From positions 32,579 through 96,578 of the forward strand of contig CAJNOL010000885.1 of assembly GCA_905250125.1 (NCBI GenBank): a stretch of DNA of 64,000 nt, written 5' to 3'. The stretch is from Rotaria sordida (taxonomy: Eukaryota; Rotifera; Eurotatoria; Philodinida; Philodinidae). The translations under genes were made by a program, and so were the position numbers. Positions 39,101-52,000 of the stretch are shown here, one piece after another (position 1 is the first letter of the stretch; the number at the start of each line of letters is the position of its first letter). The notes below the pieces were generated by a model. That model was not told where the DNA came from and did no database searches. It worked only from the letters and a program-made list of their open reading frames with translations.

Positions 39101-39302
39101 TAATTCAGGTAAGGAAGGTTTATTTTGAGAATTTTTATTATAATATAAATTTTGTAGAAACTCGTCCATTGAGATCGAATGATGATGATGAACCTTTGTT
39201 AAACGTTTTGCCTAACACAACAGCTCGTTCAGGTAAATAATTAATTTTAATTTGAAATAATAATAAGTTATTTTCATAGCTACAAGATTTGTTCGAAGGT
39301 AG
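33113..39302 (+). CDS. LMBRD2: LMBR1 domain-containing protein 2
   Basis: Twelve exons: 33113-33286, 33343-33411, 33460-33566, 33626-33663, 33729-33865, 34470-35052, 38160-38341, 38401-38643, 38699-38900, 38953-39108, 39158-39232, 39280-39302 (662 aa). LMBRD2 is a polytopic membrane protein linked in mammals to GPCR signalling and endosomal traffic. Family landmarks: WRIVYWTSQILTWLILPLMQS, FSIKGK, a TTWGLFLLVLMLGYGLVE helix, the cytoplasmic HHRVQVSWIRMINEAFYLED segment, a WSEMTFF helix and IGTYFRLGSRCL. About nine hydrophobic helices fit the family. Intron 5 contains a 100-N gap (34,270-34,369). Intron 6 is 3.1 kb and holds repeat A2. Intron 9 begins with GC instead of GT (AAAG|GCAAAT); a GT donor is not available there. 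Confidence 0.93.
34270..34369. other. assembly gap (100 N) in LMBRD2 intron 5
   Basis: Exactly 100 N. The flanking exons of LMBRD2 join in phase, so no coding exon appears to be lost in it. Confidence 0.98.
35053..38159. other. LMBRD2 intron 6 (3.1 kb)
   Basis: By far the longest intron in its gene. Apart from element A2 at its 5' side nothing coding was seen. Frames at 36,000-36,280 and 37,350-37,760 are short and lack family resemblance. Its size and AT-rich filler suggest accumulated insertions. Confidence 0.6.
35380..35740. repeat. foldback-related element A2, in LMBRD2 intron 6
   Basis: The right part (CATTCTTTTCGGCTGAAAATTTCAG to CAGCTCAAAC) matches the right arm of element A1 at 15,990-16,220 over about 230 nt with substitutions, including GTGGCACAAACTCTTTTA-like and TTACCAA blocks. 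The left part resembles the A1 loop in inverted order. This is a dispersed second copy of the same family. Confidence 0.7.
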
Positions 39303-41177
39303 TAAAGAAAAAAAAAACAATTTGTTTTTCATTTTTCTTTATGTGTGTCTCTTATCGCTCTGCTATTTTTCAATGAATAGAAGTAGACGAATTTGCACGT
39401 TTGCTTGCTTCTTCAAAAATTTGATTTCAAAATTTCATTCACTTGTTGATCACTCAGAATTCTGCAAAAAAAAGTATTTATGGAGAAAACTTTTGATTAA
39501 GAGATACCGTTGAATCATTTCAATTTATTTCCCACTAAACATTTGTTCGGCCGATCAATGGTTGAAAAAAATTAAATAATTTCTATGATCATTTTTAAAG
39601 AAGTATTTCGAATAATAATTCAATATTTTTGTTTCACTTTTAATCCTTAACTAAAATATCATATGATCGAAAATGGTTTACCATCGAAAGAAAAATGCCA
39701 TTAAAATAAGAATTAGTAAAAAAAATCAATAAAGTAACAATGAATTTTAATTTAAATGATTTAGCTTAAAATTTGTATGTCTATGCATGATATGATCAAT
39801 CAACCAAAATAGTGGAAAGTTAAAGATAAAATGTTACTGCTTTTTTTCGGCTGCTGATATCAAATTTCAAATGCTATTTTTTTTTTAGACCTGAAATATT
39901 ATGAACGTATTTTATCTCTAACTGTGTATTTCTTAATCAATTGGCATCGTATTCATGCCTAGATATACTCGCCTAAATTAAATTCGATATTCAATTAGTG
40001 TTGGAGCCATGGGGGTGACTGAGGAATTCAGCCCTTCTTCCAGAAATGTGACATTCCAATATTGTAGGGAAAGAATATACCTCATTTCCATCTGTAAACG
40101 GGAGCTGACCTGCCTCATCCGCCCCTTACAAGTTTTCTGGCTCCATCATTATATTCAATGGGATTGTTTGACAGGATTATATCCTAAAAATCTATTTTTT
40201 TGTCAAAAGTGAGTTAGAACTCGAAACTACATGCATAAAATAACTTTCTCTTTCAACCACATTCGATGGATGAGTGATACAAACATGAATGCATCTGCTG
40301 TTTCTTAATAAAAATAAAATAAGCTGACGGTCGGCACAATTGCTTTTAATAATTCACAGTTACGGCTTCACTTCCGATTTCTTTTTGTTGTTTTCTTAGA
40401 TTGTTGCATATATATAGAATCATTACAAAAACTCTGAACTCGATAAACATATGAACATTTTTTTCCTCTGAAGACTAAAATTGGAATCATTTACCAGATC
40501 TCTAGAAGGAGTGCATCTTTAAAGAAAATAATGATCTATGATAGTCTCTGTTTCAGATCAATGTTTTTCTTCTTCAACTGACAGCAGTACCCACCATCGA
40601 GATAAATCGAAAATTCAATATCAAATGAAGCGAGTTTCAAGAAGTTCAATCTTTCATATAATGAGGAGACTTGAAGCACTATTACACACAATCGCACTGA
40701 GCGGGGTTCAAAACATTGATACATACAATTTCAATGCGGGTGCTCTAAACACTGAATTCTATTTGATTTTCTTCAATTGCTAATCTCTGGACAGTGAATA
40801 TATCTCTCCGTTGATATATTCTAGGGAATTACCAAGATCTTTCTTTATTATTTTATTTTTTTTTTATTGAAAATTTTTATTTTAGTTTCTTCTCATCAAA
40901 ACAATCCAACTATGAACACATACACTGATACTTAATTCTCCTAACTTGATAAAATATTTTCTATTTTTTTGTATATTTTTTCATCTCAAAGTTCTTTGTT
41001 TGTAACCACTTATAAATAATAAATAAACCTATCTTACTCTTTTTTGCATTTTTTTCATAATCTATCGTCATTAAATAGACATAGCAAAATGTTATTCTGT
41101 TTATTTTTTTTTTGTCAATTCTTATCTATTCCTTTATTATTGTTTTTGTGATACATTGGTCTTTTTTCTTGTTGAAG
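39303..41177. other. intergenic region between LMBRD2 and VAMP genes
   Basis: 1.9 kb with no gene supported. A frame at 40,538-40,783 follows an AG but has no recognisable domain and no neighbouring exons. The final 250 nt are T-rich and may hold the VAMP promoter and a 5' UTR intron, since TTGAAG directly precedes the start codon. Confidence 0.45.
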
Positions 41178-41536
41178 ATGAGTGATCCAGTTGATAATAA
41201 AGCAAATAATTTAAATGAATTACGTGCTGATGTTGCTGAAACAACAAATGTTTTGAAAGTAACTGTTGATAAATTAGTTGATCGGGGAGATAGATTAGAT
41301 GCATTAAATGCACGAGCTGAAGATTTAAATACATCATCTTATCATTTTCATGGTTCGGCTAGACGTATACAACGAAGTATGAAATGGCGCAATTATAAAA
41401 TTACTATTTTTATTAGTAAGTTTTGTTTTATCAATGAATTAGAAATACAAAGTATGTTTATTTATTTTTAGTTGTTATTGTCCTCGTTATAATTGGTATA
41501 ATTGTATTAGTTGCACTTCATCCATGGAAAAAATAA
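41178..41536 (+). CDS. VAMP: VAMP/synaptobrevin-type R-SNARE
   Basis: Two exons: 41178-41415 and 41472-41536 (100 aa). It is a tail-anchored vesicle SNARE that zippers with Q-SNAREs in membrane fusion. The SNARE motif covers about residues 10-70, with the central-layer Arg at R36 (DKLVDRGDRLDALN, aligned with the LERD of VAMP2). A juxtamembrane SMKWRNYK stretch is followed by a single C-terminal transmembrane helix encoded mostly by exon 2 (IVIVLVIIGIIVLVAL) and a short HPWKK tail. The N-terminal proline-rich region of VAMP2 is absent, which is closer to VAMP8/VAMP3-like short forms. The longer frame starting upstream was not chosen, because its hydrophobic prefix does not fit the family. AATAAA occurs at about 41,668. 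Confidence 0.92.
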
Positions 41537-44500
41537 TTAAATAATAAGAAGAATTAATTGATCATTTTTTAAAGAGAATAATGTCTTTTTTAATATCATA
41601 TTGTCTTTCATTTTCTGTCTTTCAAACTACATATGGTTTTAAATAACAGTATTGTTTATTACTGTGAATAAAAAAAAAAAAGAAAGTTAATGAACGTATG
41701 ATTTTCAAAGAATAATTCAAGAAAAATGTAAAAGATAAAAATAAAAATAAAAATAAAAACTATTGTTTTTGCAGGCAAATAATACATGAAGCAGAAGACA
41801 AGGTTGTTTCGCCTAGTCTAGAAATCGGTAAACATTCACAGCAGTAATAACTTCGTGTATTTATTTTATTAATATTAAAAGAATAACTGCACATAAAATG
41901 CAAGTGGACTATCCAAGTCAATGGAAGAAAAAGAAAAAATGAGAAAAAGCAGTATTATGAAGAAAAAAAATTAGCTTTTAATTACAAGTTTATTCGATAG
42001 ATATGATATAGACTTGTATTTAATTGGATGTGGATGTTGGTGTGGTGTCGGCCTTCCTGATAGCAGTATCTACATCCCATGTACAATCTCACATCTACAT
42101 CTACACGCTCGAATTATTAGTTTACTGATTAGACATAGTAGCTGCTAAATACCAAATTATGTATTAATAGTTTGATTTATTTACTGATAATTTGTATATA
42201 ACACTGAGCATTTACAAAAAAGTACTTAGCATTTAATTTATTGGCTTTGATATAGAGATTATACGTATGACTGGAATTGGCAGAAAAATATTCAATAGAT
42301 GGCTTCATCTTTTGTAAAAAATGTCGAGATGAGGATATTGCAATGAGAAAAGACCGTAAATGAAATCGTATCTAGATAGATAAATTCAATCAAAATATAC
42401 AAGTTATACATAGTTACCATATAGGCAAAAAGAAAGGATGACAAAGACCCTATGTTTTATAACTCAGCCATAGAAGATACTTTACTTCTTGATTTATTAA
42501 CAATGGCTTAAACACATTACTCAAACAGATGAGAGTTTTAAAAACTCATTTAAACGTCTTAATCATGGTTTCTGTCTGAGCTTTTTCATGTCCATGCCGA
42601 AAACATAAAAATCAGCCACTTCTATCATTTTAGGTATGTACAGATGCTTAAAAGGGCAACTCTTGCATCTAGAAAATTTTCAAAAAGTTTTCTTACACTG
42701 TTTTTGACATATATGGCGCATAAACAAGGTATTTTGCTCTGCTAAACATGTCAAAATATTGAAGACAAAAATTTTTGCACGGTTTCCAGATGCAAAAATT
42801 CTCTTTGTCAGTGTTTGTATGCACCTTTTATGATGAAAATAGTAGTATGACTGCTTTGTGAATTCATGTGAAAATGCTGAAGTAGGAACCACGATGAAGG
42901 CATTTTTATGAGAAAATGTTTAACCCTAATCAGATTTTTTGGAGTGTATTTGAATTCTAACCGATTTCATTATATTGTTACATAGAGATAAACACGTCAT
43001 CAAGGGTTGCGCTCTTTATATATGCATTAAGGATGCTTAGTAGTATATATTATTTGATATCAACTGTTCAAATAAAACTATTGTTCTTGTTTTCGAGTAA
43101 TTCAAAATACATTCGAATGATTGCTGACTACCTGAGCCTTATCTAGAACCCATCGAAATTCAATTCAATCGAGTGTATCTAGAACACTGAATAAAATTTT
43201 GCGCCTTTAAATATAGTTCAGGAACATAGAGTTTAGTATTATATTAATTACAACAATTGATCTCATTCAGTTGCCATTAACATGATGTAGCAGCTGAAAA
43301 TCAAAGAGAAAAATCGTATTTCAATTATCCATTGACATTTCTTGTAACTATTTTTGATCTCTTTTGACATTACTTATATTGATGATTAGTTATATACCAA
43401 TGTGACTTTATTATGTTTATATTTACTAAAGTCAAAATTGAATTTAATGACATATCATGAAGAATATTGAGACTTGCGTCATGTTTGCGTAAGCGAACCA
43501 CCATCAAAATAATTACAATTAGTACACTTATGATTAGTATTGAAATATCCAAGAAGTAGCTCAAAGTAATTTCTAATTAAGCTGACAATGAAAGAATTCT
43601 GAAATAGAGATTTTCTTTTTTTTTTCTTAACTTTACGAGTGCTTTCATAGTAGATCTTCAAATGGAAACACGAAAAAGAACGGATAAATAAAATTCATAG
43701 GAATTACTTTTGCATTTATTCTTCTTACTCTTTAAAGATCCTTCAAGTACCTTCATATTTAAATTGTAAAATAATCATAATGTCATGTTGTATTTCTATC
43801 TTATAAGCCTGAGAGTCACAAGGATCCGAGGTAATCAATAAGTGTTGGTCCTCAAGGTAATCAGAGCAGAGTTAATTTCTAAAAAATGCACACTGTAATA
43901 ATTTTTATTCAATGAAAATATCAAACGTAGAAATAAGATCATAAACAGATAATATTTCAAGAAAACAAAATAAATGTTGTTTATTCTCCCATTTTAAGAT
44001 GAGAAAGAGACGTAAAAAAGAAGTAGATATGCGAATAAACATAATAACAATGAGAAACTAGACTGTCACTCGAGCGAAACTCGAGTAAAGAAGACGGATG
44101 ACTGCATGAGTTCTGAATATATTAGTATATGATCTGATGTACTACTATTATTAACATCAAAATCTGTTCTACTTATATTCCTATTCTTAATTTAATAAGT
44201 TTGCTTTTATATTTAAAAACTAATTAATAGATATTGGACATTTTAAAAATTTACATTGAATATTTCTATCAAGTGGTTTTTTTGTTTCGTGACTTATAGA
44301 ATAAAATTAAAATAATAAATATTGCATGAATGATATTCCATTGAATATGACTTGTTTGTTAATTTGAGAATTTTTTTGAATTGAATTTTTAAATGAATCG
44401 TTTAGAGAAAAATAAAAAAAAAGATATATTTTCTAGGGTTTCTTTTTCTTATTAAAACAGATTCTAGTATTAATTCTCTTTTAGTATACTTTTGGTACGT

Positions 44501-46176
44501 TACTAATGTTAAATATGGATGAAAAATTATTTCTCATATTCTTTTTTTCTATCTATTGACTATTATTGTCTCACTTATTTAAACAATATAAGCCATATCA
44601 ACATTTTTTTCTCGACTTTTGAGATTTCGTCATGGATAAATTCGAGTCACACAAGAAGATAATTGAAGTATATTTACATTTACCATATAAGATATGAATG
44701 GTCGCTTCGAGGTTGAGTGATGCATCCTCATACAAAGAACATGTTAGCTGTTAATTATCTTTTTTTGCATATTTATATCTCCGGAATACTGTCGAATTTT
44801 GAAAAACAAATTTCAGATGTGCACTCGTCACATTTTTACGATCTCAGCAAGCCTTTTTTCAGATTCGACATTATGCGCAGATGATCAGAACGAGCAACTG
44901 ACTTGAATTGTGACTCATGCGTTGAGTGAAAGAACAAGAAAGAAGAGTTTGTCATGGCAACTAAACGACTGAAAAGCAATAAGTCAGTAGCTGCATTTCG
45001 TGCAATCAGCTGCCTTTAAAAACAGAGATTGTTTTTTATGTATGAATGTTGTTTTGATCATGGGTAACTCTATGGAAACATTTGAGTGCACAAATAGTAG
45101 AATGTTAAAGGTCCAAAAAAAAACATTATTATATAAATGAAGTTCTATTCGTAAAATTCAACAAAATCTCCTCACATAGAAAAAAAGAAACAGATATTTA
45201 TATTAGATATCAAACGAAAAATGGAATATACCAAGAATTAACATAATAAAGTCCACAAATAGATATGTTATCATACGAAAACAAGAAAAATTGTAAACGA
45301 AGAAACCAAAAGAGAACAATAAAAAAAATACCTGACAGAAAAAAAGAAAGAAAAAGAATAAACACGTGGATAATACCCTCTAGCACATTTTTGCCTTATA
45401 GCATGTCTTAAATACGTGTTATACCAGTCGCCTTATTTAACGAAATCGTTCGAAACGTATAGACTGCGTTACGAAAAACGAAAGATGATGCAATAAATAA
45501 TTAAGGCAAAAATAGCCGTCAGCTTTTTGTTCCTCATCATCGATCATTTTCAGAAGAACAACTTATATTGAGTAATAGAAGCAATACTACTGTATCAGAA
45601 TTATTCATCTGTGCCAGCACGACGTCAGCTGGTAAAGAGTGAGTCATTCTTATAAATGTATGTTTCCCTCTCTTGAATGAGACAGAATTCAAATGAAAGA
45701 ACGAGATAAAAAAATAACTGACACTTGTACATAAAGGTAACAAAGTTTGAATGCAACTCACTGTTTATTGAAATCTTGTTATGACTAGTTCATTTCCTAC
45801 AATTATCAATGTTACAAAACTTAATGAACAAGACTGATATTACAACACAAGATTCGATATCTTGTCTAATCAAATCGTATCAAATGTAAGTTTCTATCGA
45901 ATGACTATCTGTAAAATTAAGTGAATACTCCAAGAAAAATATCATTGATGACTAAACATATGAAACGATTATTCATTAGAAAATTATTTCCTAAGAAAAT
46001 TATAAATCAAATTATACATTGGCAGGTGCGCTTTTTTGAAAAATCTTTTGAAATTTTAAGTGAGAGAAGAGACGTTTAAAGAGGAAAGAATACAATGGTT
46101 ATGGTTATTCCTGAAATATTAAATTGCGTAAAAATAACTTCAACATATATTGAGATTATTTTTCATATATATATAG
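41537..46176. other. 4.6-kb gene-poor interval
   Basis: No gene supported between VAMP and the RBR ligase. It contains foldback element G (42,530-42,921). The rest is AT-rich with stops in all frames. The upstream exon or exons of the RBR gene should lie in its last few hundred bases but could not be fixed. Confidence 0.55.
42530..42921. repeat. foldback element G, intergenic
   Basis: Left arm from AAACGTCTTAATCATGGTTTC through TTTTTCATGTCC and TATCATTTTAGGTATGTACA to TTGCATCTAGAAAATTTTC. The right arm holds the reverse complements in mirror order: GTTTCCAGATGCAA, GTATGCACCTTTTATGATG, ATTCATGTGAAAATG, GAACCACGATGAAGGC. About 170-nt arms, loop about 50 nt. Confidence 0.8.
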
Positions 46177-46903
46177 ATCAAATGAGAATGGAACAAAATT
46201 CGAACAATCATGTACCGTATGTATGGAATCAAAGCCATTTGAAGACTTTGAAATGCACTATAGCAGTGACTGTATACATCCAAATAGAACAATCTGTGAT
46301 AGTTGTATGTATGAATATGTGCGTAATAATTGGAATAGTGGCTCCGATATTCAATGTCCGGAATGTTCTATTCCTTTGTCACATATTACCATCAAACTGA
46401 TTCTTCTCAAGTACGATGATAATACTCTCTACGAGCGTTATACACAATTTGAACTTAATAGAGCTCTTGAACAAAATTCTGAATTTGTTTGGTGCGCATA
46501 TGGTTGTGGCTCAGGTCAATTGAATGAAGGTGCAACAATGAATAACACAATTCAATGTGTTAATTGTCATCTATTAACTTGTTTCACTCATAAATGTCCA
46601 TGGCATGATGGAATGACATGCGAAGAGTACGATATGCCTCGTACTGATGGACAACTACATGCTAGTCAACGCTGGATTAGTGTAAATACCAAAGAATGTC
46701 CTAAATGCCACTCTCACATTGAGAAAAATGATGGTTGCGATCATATGACGTGTTTCAAATGCAAGCACGAATTCTGCTGGGAATGTTTTGCTTCTTATTC
46801 AGGTATAAAACGACATGGCGCTTACTTACATAATCGTAAATGTAAACATTATCCTGCTATGGAAACACGAAATATTTTCAAGCGTATAATTGATCTCTTC
46901 TAA
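46177..46903 (+). CDS. RBR (RING1-IBR-RING2) E3 ubiquitin ligase, 5' end unresolved
   Basis: About 241 aa in one visible exon after a plausible acceptor (TATATATATAG at 46,166-46,176). RING1 begins CTVCMES and continues HPNRTICDSC and CPEC. The IBR region has WCAYGCGSGQ, CVNCHLLTCFTHKC and HDGMTC. RING2 is ECPKCHSHIEKNDGCDHMTC with CKHEFCWEC; the Cys of the DGC motif is the expected thioester-forming catalytic residue. Family members take ubiquitin from E2 onto this Cys before transfer. The methionine at 46,223 would cut the first two RING1 cysteines, so the start must be in an upstream exon that supplies phase 2; none was convincing. Nothing follows RING2 except a short tail, which makes it a compact stand-alone RBR module. 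Confidence 0.85.
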
Positions 46904-49075
46904 AACTCGTTGTTCGTTTTTTTCTTATTTCATTCGGACACTTTGAATGAATCAAAAATGATTGAATTTTATTCGTACTATTCTCATTACCTCAATATAA
47001 TGGATACTTTGATGCGAAAAATAATACAACTTATCATTTCTTGGCAATGTGCATAGACCAATTAAAACAAGTGTATCGCGGTAGAAGTAGTAGAAATTAT
47101 TTGAAATTGAATGGTGTAAGAGAGCTTTAAAATAGCTCATTGAATCGATTCAGAGAAGACTCACTAAAAATTGTTCAATACTAAAAGAAAATTTGTTTTA
47201 CTTTGGTCAAGTTACATTGTTGTTTTTTCAATATTTTCTTTCCAACCGTTAATTTTTCATTATTTTTCTGTCCCTTTTATATCATATTTTAGAAAAAAAT
47301 TAAACATTTTTTAAAAACAGTAGAATGTACTCCATCTAATTTCTTTTCATCAGGATACACGTGATTATAATGCTTTGATACACTTTTTCATGTCTATCAT
47401 TTTATCAATAATTATGCAAAATTTGGTCATACTTGTGTTTCAACAAGCTATTGTTGCTCTTCTTCAACGTTTGTTTCAAGAATGTTTTGGTATTTTGATT
47501 CATTGCACACAAATACATCTACAATAAAAGAAATATGTACGAAATGGTTTAACACTGAAATTCTTATTTAGGCAATCTTGATAAGTTATAATTTATATAT
47601 AATAATGCGATAAGTTCATTAGTCTTTCTCTCATCATTGTAGTTATTCGTGATTCAATAGATTTGATAGTTTGTTGGCGTTTTAACACCTAACCATATCG
47701 ATTACTGAAGTCCATAAATCAGAACAATTTCGTATAACTTTCGAAGCTCTAATATTACTTACGTCCGTCGTGAATTTTTTCAACTAAAAAAGAAACGTCC
47801 GCCACTGTCGGATACGGATTGAATTCAAAGTGTGTCCATATGTATGACTCAGAAAGATTAGTGAAAATCAAAAAATATTCACATTCATACCTTGTCCTCT
47901 CAGAGTTATGACTGCTTCACTGAGTTTTCGACTTCAAGAAAACTACTTGGCAAGAGATAGAATAATGCAGATTTCCATCTCGAGATACACAGTGATCAAG
48001 AAATTTACATATCTTATCCGCAACAATAAAAACATCAACTTTTTCGATCGATCAATATCTCGAGATGGAATCTTCTTTTTCAAATGAAATTTTCAAAGAT
48101 ACCTAATAGTGGTGAGATTTATTCATGGGTAAAATTTCAGGTCATACCTACGCTATTCGATCTTTTACCAGATAGCTTGTCTGAAGTCGAAAACTTAGTA
48201 AAACAGTTATAACTCCTAGAGGACAAAATAGGGATGTGAATCATTTTGGGTTTCCACTAATCTGTTCGAGTCATACATATGGACAAACTATGAGTTCAAT
48301 CGGGGTCTAATGATTGCGAACGTTCTTTCGTAAGAAATTTAAAAGAATTTAAAAACCAAACCAAATCATTTCTTTAAAAAAACCATCAGTCGATGCAACA
48401 TTTGTGTACCGTACTTAATCATCATACATATTAAGATCTGACAGAATATACTTTGATGAGGTTTTTTCTTCATATGGGCTGCACAATTCATTTTCAATCA
48501 TTGTCTATATTTAATATTCAATAAATTTCTTCGGCTTTTATACATAATAGTGTGACTATTCTGATTGATTCTCAAGTCATAAAAACGAATCAATAATACT
48601 TGAATATTAGTTTAATAATTGTTTCAATATATGCGACATTATAAAAGATGAATACTTAAAGAAGGCACCATATGGATAAAAACGAGTCATAATTTCATAT
48701 TCTCAATATTACAAATATTCTTCTAATGACTTCAAAGAAAATGTCCTATTGAATATTAAAAAAAAAGTACCAAAACAATGCAATATTATAGTCTATTGGT
48801 GGAAACAGATTGAATCTATTCATTAATTTTCAATAAAGTCTTCTACGTATATTTTGTTTTTAATATTGTCAATATTATTAGATCTACTTCAGTTGCCATC
48901 TGTGTCCATACTTCACTCATGTTCTCGTATATTCTCTCTTATTAATTTTATCATATAAAAGCAAATATCAATATCAATAAAACACAGAGAGTCAAGTCTT
49001 TCGATTTTATACGCGTCGTAGACTCTTTTTTTTTGTGCTGCATATTCTATATTTTCACGTTCACTAAGCCAATTC
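46904..49075. other. intergenic region between RBR and SCO-spondin-like genes
   Basis: 2.2 kb with no gene recognised. It contains foldback K (47,795-48,325). The segment 48,860-49,075 leads into the signal-peptide exon and probably includes the promoter of the VWD gene. Confidence 0.55.
47795..48325. repeat. foldback element K, intergenic
   Basis: Arms of about 200 nt: GATTGAATTCAAAGTGTGTCCATATGTATGACTC-type left sequence pairs with GAGTCATACATATGGACAAACTATGAGTTCAATC on the right. Further in, AGTTTTCGACTTCAAG pairs with CTGAAGTCGAAAACTT, and CCATCTCGAGATAC with ATCTCGAGATGG. The right arm shares ATGGGTAAAATTTCAGGTC with element A2, so the two are related. Confidence 0.85.
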
Positions 49076-52000
49076 ATGGCGACAAAACGTTCGCCAATAT
49101 ACGTATTCTTATTTCTTTTTTTTATGACAATTGTCGAGTAAGTTTTGAATTTACGAAATAAACTATATTTGAATTAATAAAACTAAAAAAAATTTCAGTT
49201 CTCAATCTTCGACAACATTATCAACACAACACATTTGTTCATCAATAGAATCGGTTACGAAAAATGATAATTGTCCTAATCCTTTCACATTTAATATTAT
49301 GGATGAATATGAAAAAAATGACACAACATGGAAACTTGATTTCAAAGTATATATCTCTTTATTTTTTCTATTTAATTTATCCATTTAAAAAAAATACAGG
49401 TTTTTCAACAAGCATCAATACTAAATTCAAGAGATCTTGTTGGAGAGATTCAACGAAGATATGACAATTCTGTTCCTTGTCCATATACTCGGTAATTGTT
49501 TATTTTAAATTTCACCTTAATCATATTTTCTGAAACACAATCTAAAAAGAGTCTTGAAGTATAGATGTAAAAATTTGGATGTCTTTCTCTTCACAGACCG
49601 TGACAAACGCTAGCCAGTAGGGGTGCTACCTTACTATCACTTTTTATTACTGTTACTCGGCAATTGATAATAATTATTATTACTTTTATTATTTTTTATC
49701 AGCGTTTGTGTTATTTTTACTATTTTGATAGTAGTAGAGCTTTGATTGCTTTCTATTAGCGAAATATGAAATAGTTTCTTATCATTTGATTGTTACTACT
49801 TACTTTTTATTAGCGATAAAGGGATGAATAATAACGAGTAATAAGTTATTACTGTAATAAAATAATAACAAAAAAATAATTACAAGGTTAGTATGGGTAT
49901 AGGTATGGATGTGAATCTTGAGTTTACCGTTACCCAGACTCAAAAAAGAAAAAGGAAAAAGAGATATCAACTTGAAAAGCTCTTGTGACGCAGATGACGT
50001 ATCTTGAGAGTACCTATCTTCTTTTTCGGCCAGTTCTGGTTCTCGAAGAGGGTACAACCGATCCGCGTGAAATTTTTACCACAGATAAAGCATTTAAAAT
50101 AAGGAGACAGATGCTCGAGGAAAAAATATTTAAACAAAGTTTTCGCAACTTTTTCGGGAAACTCTGATTTTCCAGAGGACCACATCGGGTCTACATACGA
50201 TTCCAGCCAAACTTTGTCCGATTGAGCTGAAAGATTTTAGAGATACCTTAGACTATATCTCCGAAGTGATTTTAAACTTTGTCAAAAATCTCGCTGTCTT
50301 TTTTTTATTAAAAAAAACGTAAAGGTTCGCGTCCAAAATCGGAGTGTTGGTGTTCAGAGCTCTATAAGTCTGAATAGGAAGGTCAAAAGTGAAAATGGCC
50401 GCTTACATCTTTGAAGAATACTTCCAAGTATCTGTGACCGAAATTTCAGTCCCTTCGGACAAAATTAGAGAAGGAAGAGGTCGTAAGCAGGTCCAATGCA
50501 GTCCTATGGTAAACTCGGATTTCCCGAAAAACTGCGAAAATCGTGTTTAAAACTTGTTTCCTCGAACACGTATCTCCTTATGTTAAGTGCTCTATTTGTC
50601 GTAAGAATTTTTATGCTGATCGATTGTGCTCTCTTCGAGAACCAGGAATGACCAAAAAATAGGAAGGATACGCTTAATAAGTTTTTAGGAGCTTACTGGG
50701 AAAACTGAGGAATTCTATGGAATCGAATAAAGTTCTAGAAATGTAAAGGATTCCTAGTCTTCAGTATTTCGCTATTTACCCCTTGATATTTGTTCTACCA
50801 ATAACGTATAAATATTGAGTTTAATCTATGTTGGAAAAAATGAAATCTAACACTGTCATTATGTCTTACCGTGAAAGTGGAAATCAAATCGATGCTTAGA
50901 AGTATTTCTACTATATTATTTATGTAATACTTTATTACTGTTATTACTTTGAACAATTCTTACTAATTATCAGTAATAAGTAATAACGATATTAGTTACT
51001 ACTGATTACCAGTAATGGTATTGTAGCACTCCTACTAGACAGAGGCCATCACAGATCGTGACAGATATTGTTGGTGATATACGATCTTTGATCGTATATC
51101 AATAACATCTTGTTACAATATTTGAACTATTTTCTTATTGAATTTGTGGAGGTCTAAGTAAAAGGGCGGTGATGAAATGTGCCCCAAAATAGATCGCATA
51201 AAACAATCTATCTATGATTAACAACAGCAGCTACGTCGTGTTTCACACTTTAATCTTGCAGAAATTATGCTAACGGCTTTTTTTTATAGACAAATGAATA
51301 TTACCAAATGTTGTCCCAATTGGACAGGAAGCAATTGTGATCAAGGTTAGTTTTAACTTTAATTAGTCTTTTATGGTAGCCTTTTTTCTAATTATATGTA
51401 GTTGCTACTTCAAATAATACATTAATTGTAAATGATAATGGACCACTTCCATTTGCTACATGTGTTCTTTGGGGTTTATTTCATTATCGAACATTTGATG
51501 GTACACAATTTGAATTTACTGGTTCATGTAATTATAAACTTGGTGGTACACAAACATGGCAAGTTAATGTTCGACCAACGGGTTGTACAAATTGGCAAAA
51601 ATGTTCGAAACAATTATCAATGTTATTTGGATCAGTTAATGTAACTGCAGAAGGAAATAATGTTATTGTTAATGGTGTTACATTAAATCCAATTGAAGGT
51701 ATTACGATTAGTGGTGTAACCATTGAACGACGTGGAAATTATACATATTTAACATATTCCGATGGCGTCAGAGTCAAATGGGATGAAGCGACAGTTATTG
51801 ATTTAACAGTTGATGTTAGTTTTAAAGGAAGAGTTAGTGGTTTATGTGGAGATTATGATGGAGATTCTCAAAGTTGGAACTTTTAATAAAGTTCATTTTT
51901 TCTTTTTATGAGATTATTTTTCATTTATTTAGACGATCTTACTCTTTTTGATAGAACAGTATCTTCAAGTGCTGCTGTATTTGGAAATCAATGGCGTTTA

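Larger units (their letters stand above)
49534..51276 (+). repeat. interspersed repeat R1, copy b (interrupted)
   Basis: The left piece starts ATCTAAAAAGAGTCTTGAAG and includes CACAGACCGTGACAAACGC. The right piece resumes with CATCACAGATCGTGACAGA, ATACGATCTTTGATCGTATA, TGGAGGTCTAAGTAAAAGGGCG and TTTCACACTTTAATC. Together they give the R1 block order seen at 7,008 and 58,112. Confidence 0.8.
49492..51289. other. intron 3 of the SCO-spondin-like gene, a nest of three elements
   Basis: A 1.8-kb intron among introns mostly of 50-70 nt. R1 copy b is split into 49,534-49,614 and about 51,039-51,276 by a TIR element (49,615-51,038), which in turn contains foldback D (49,990-50,690). The right end of R1 runs to within about 13 nt of the splice acceptor. 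Confidence 0.75.

Noticed and set aside
40538-40783. 81-codon frame after an AG dinucleotide
   Set aside because: No domain, no partner exons, and composition like the surrounding non-coding DNA.
41112-41177. Hydrophobic N-terminal extension of the VAMP protein
   Set aside because: R-SNAREs are tail-anchored and start just before the SNARE motif. The extension overlaps a T-rich probable UTR or intron end.
46095-46176. ATG-initiated frame upstream of the RBR exon as its 5' coding exon
   Set aside because: Joining it at the GTAAAA donor to the 46,177 acceptor gives a stop codon or wrong phase in every frame tried.
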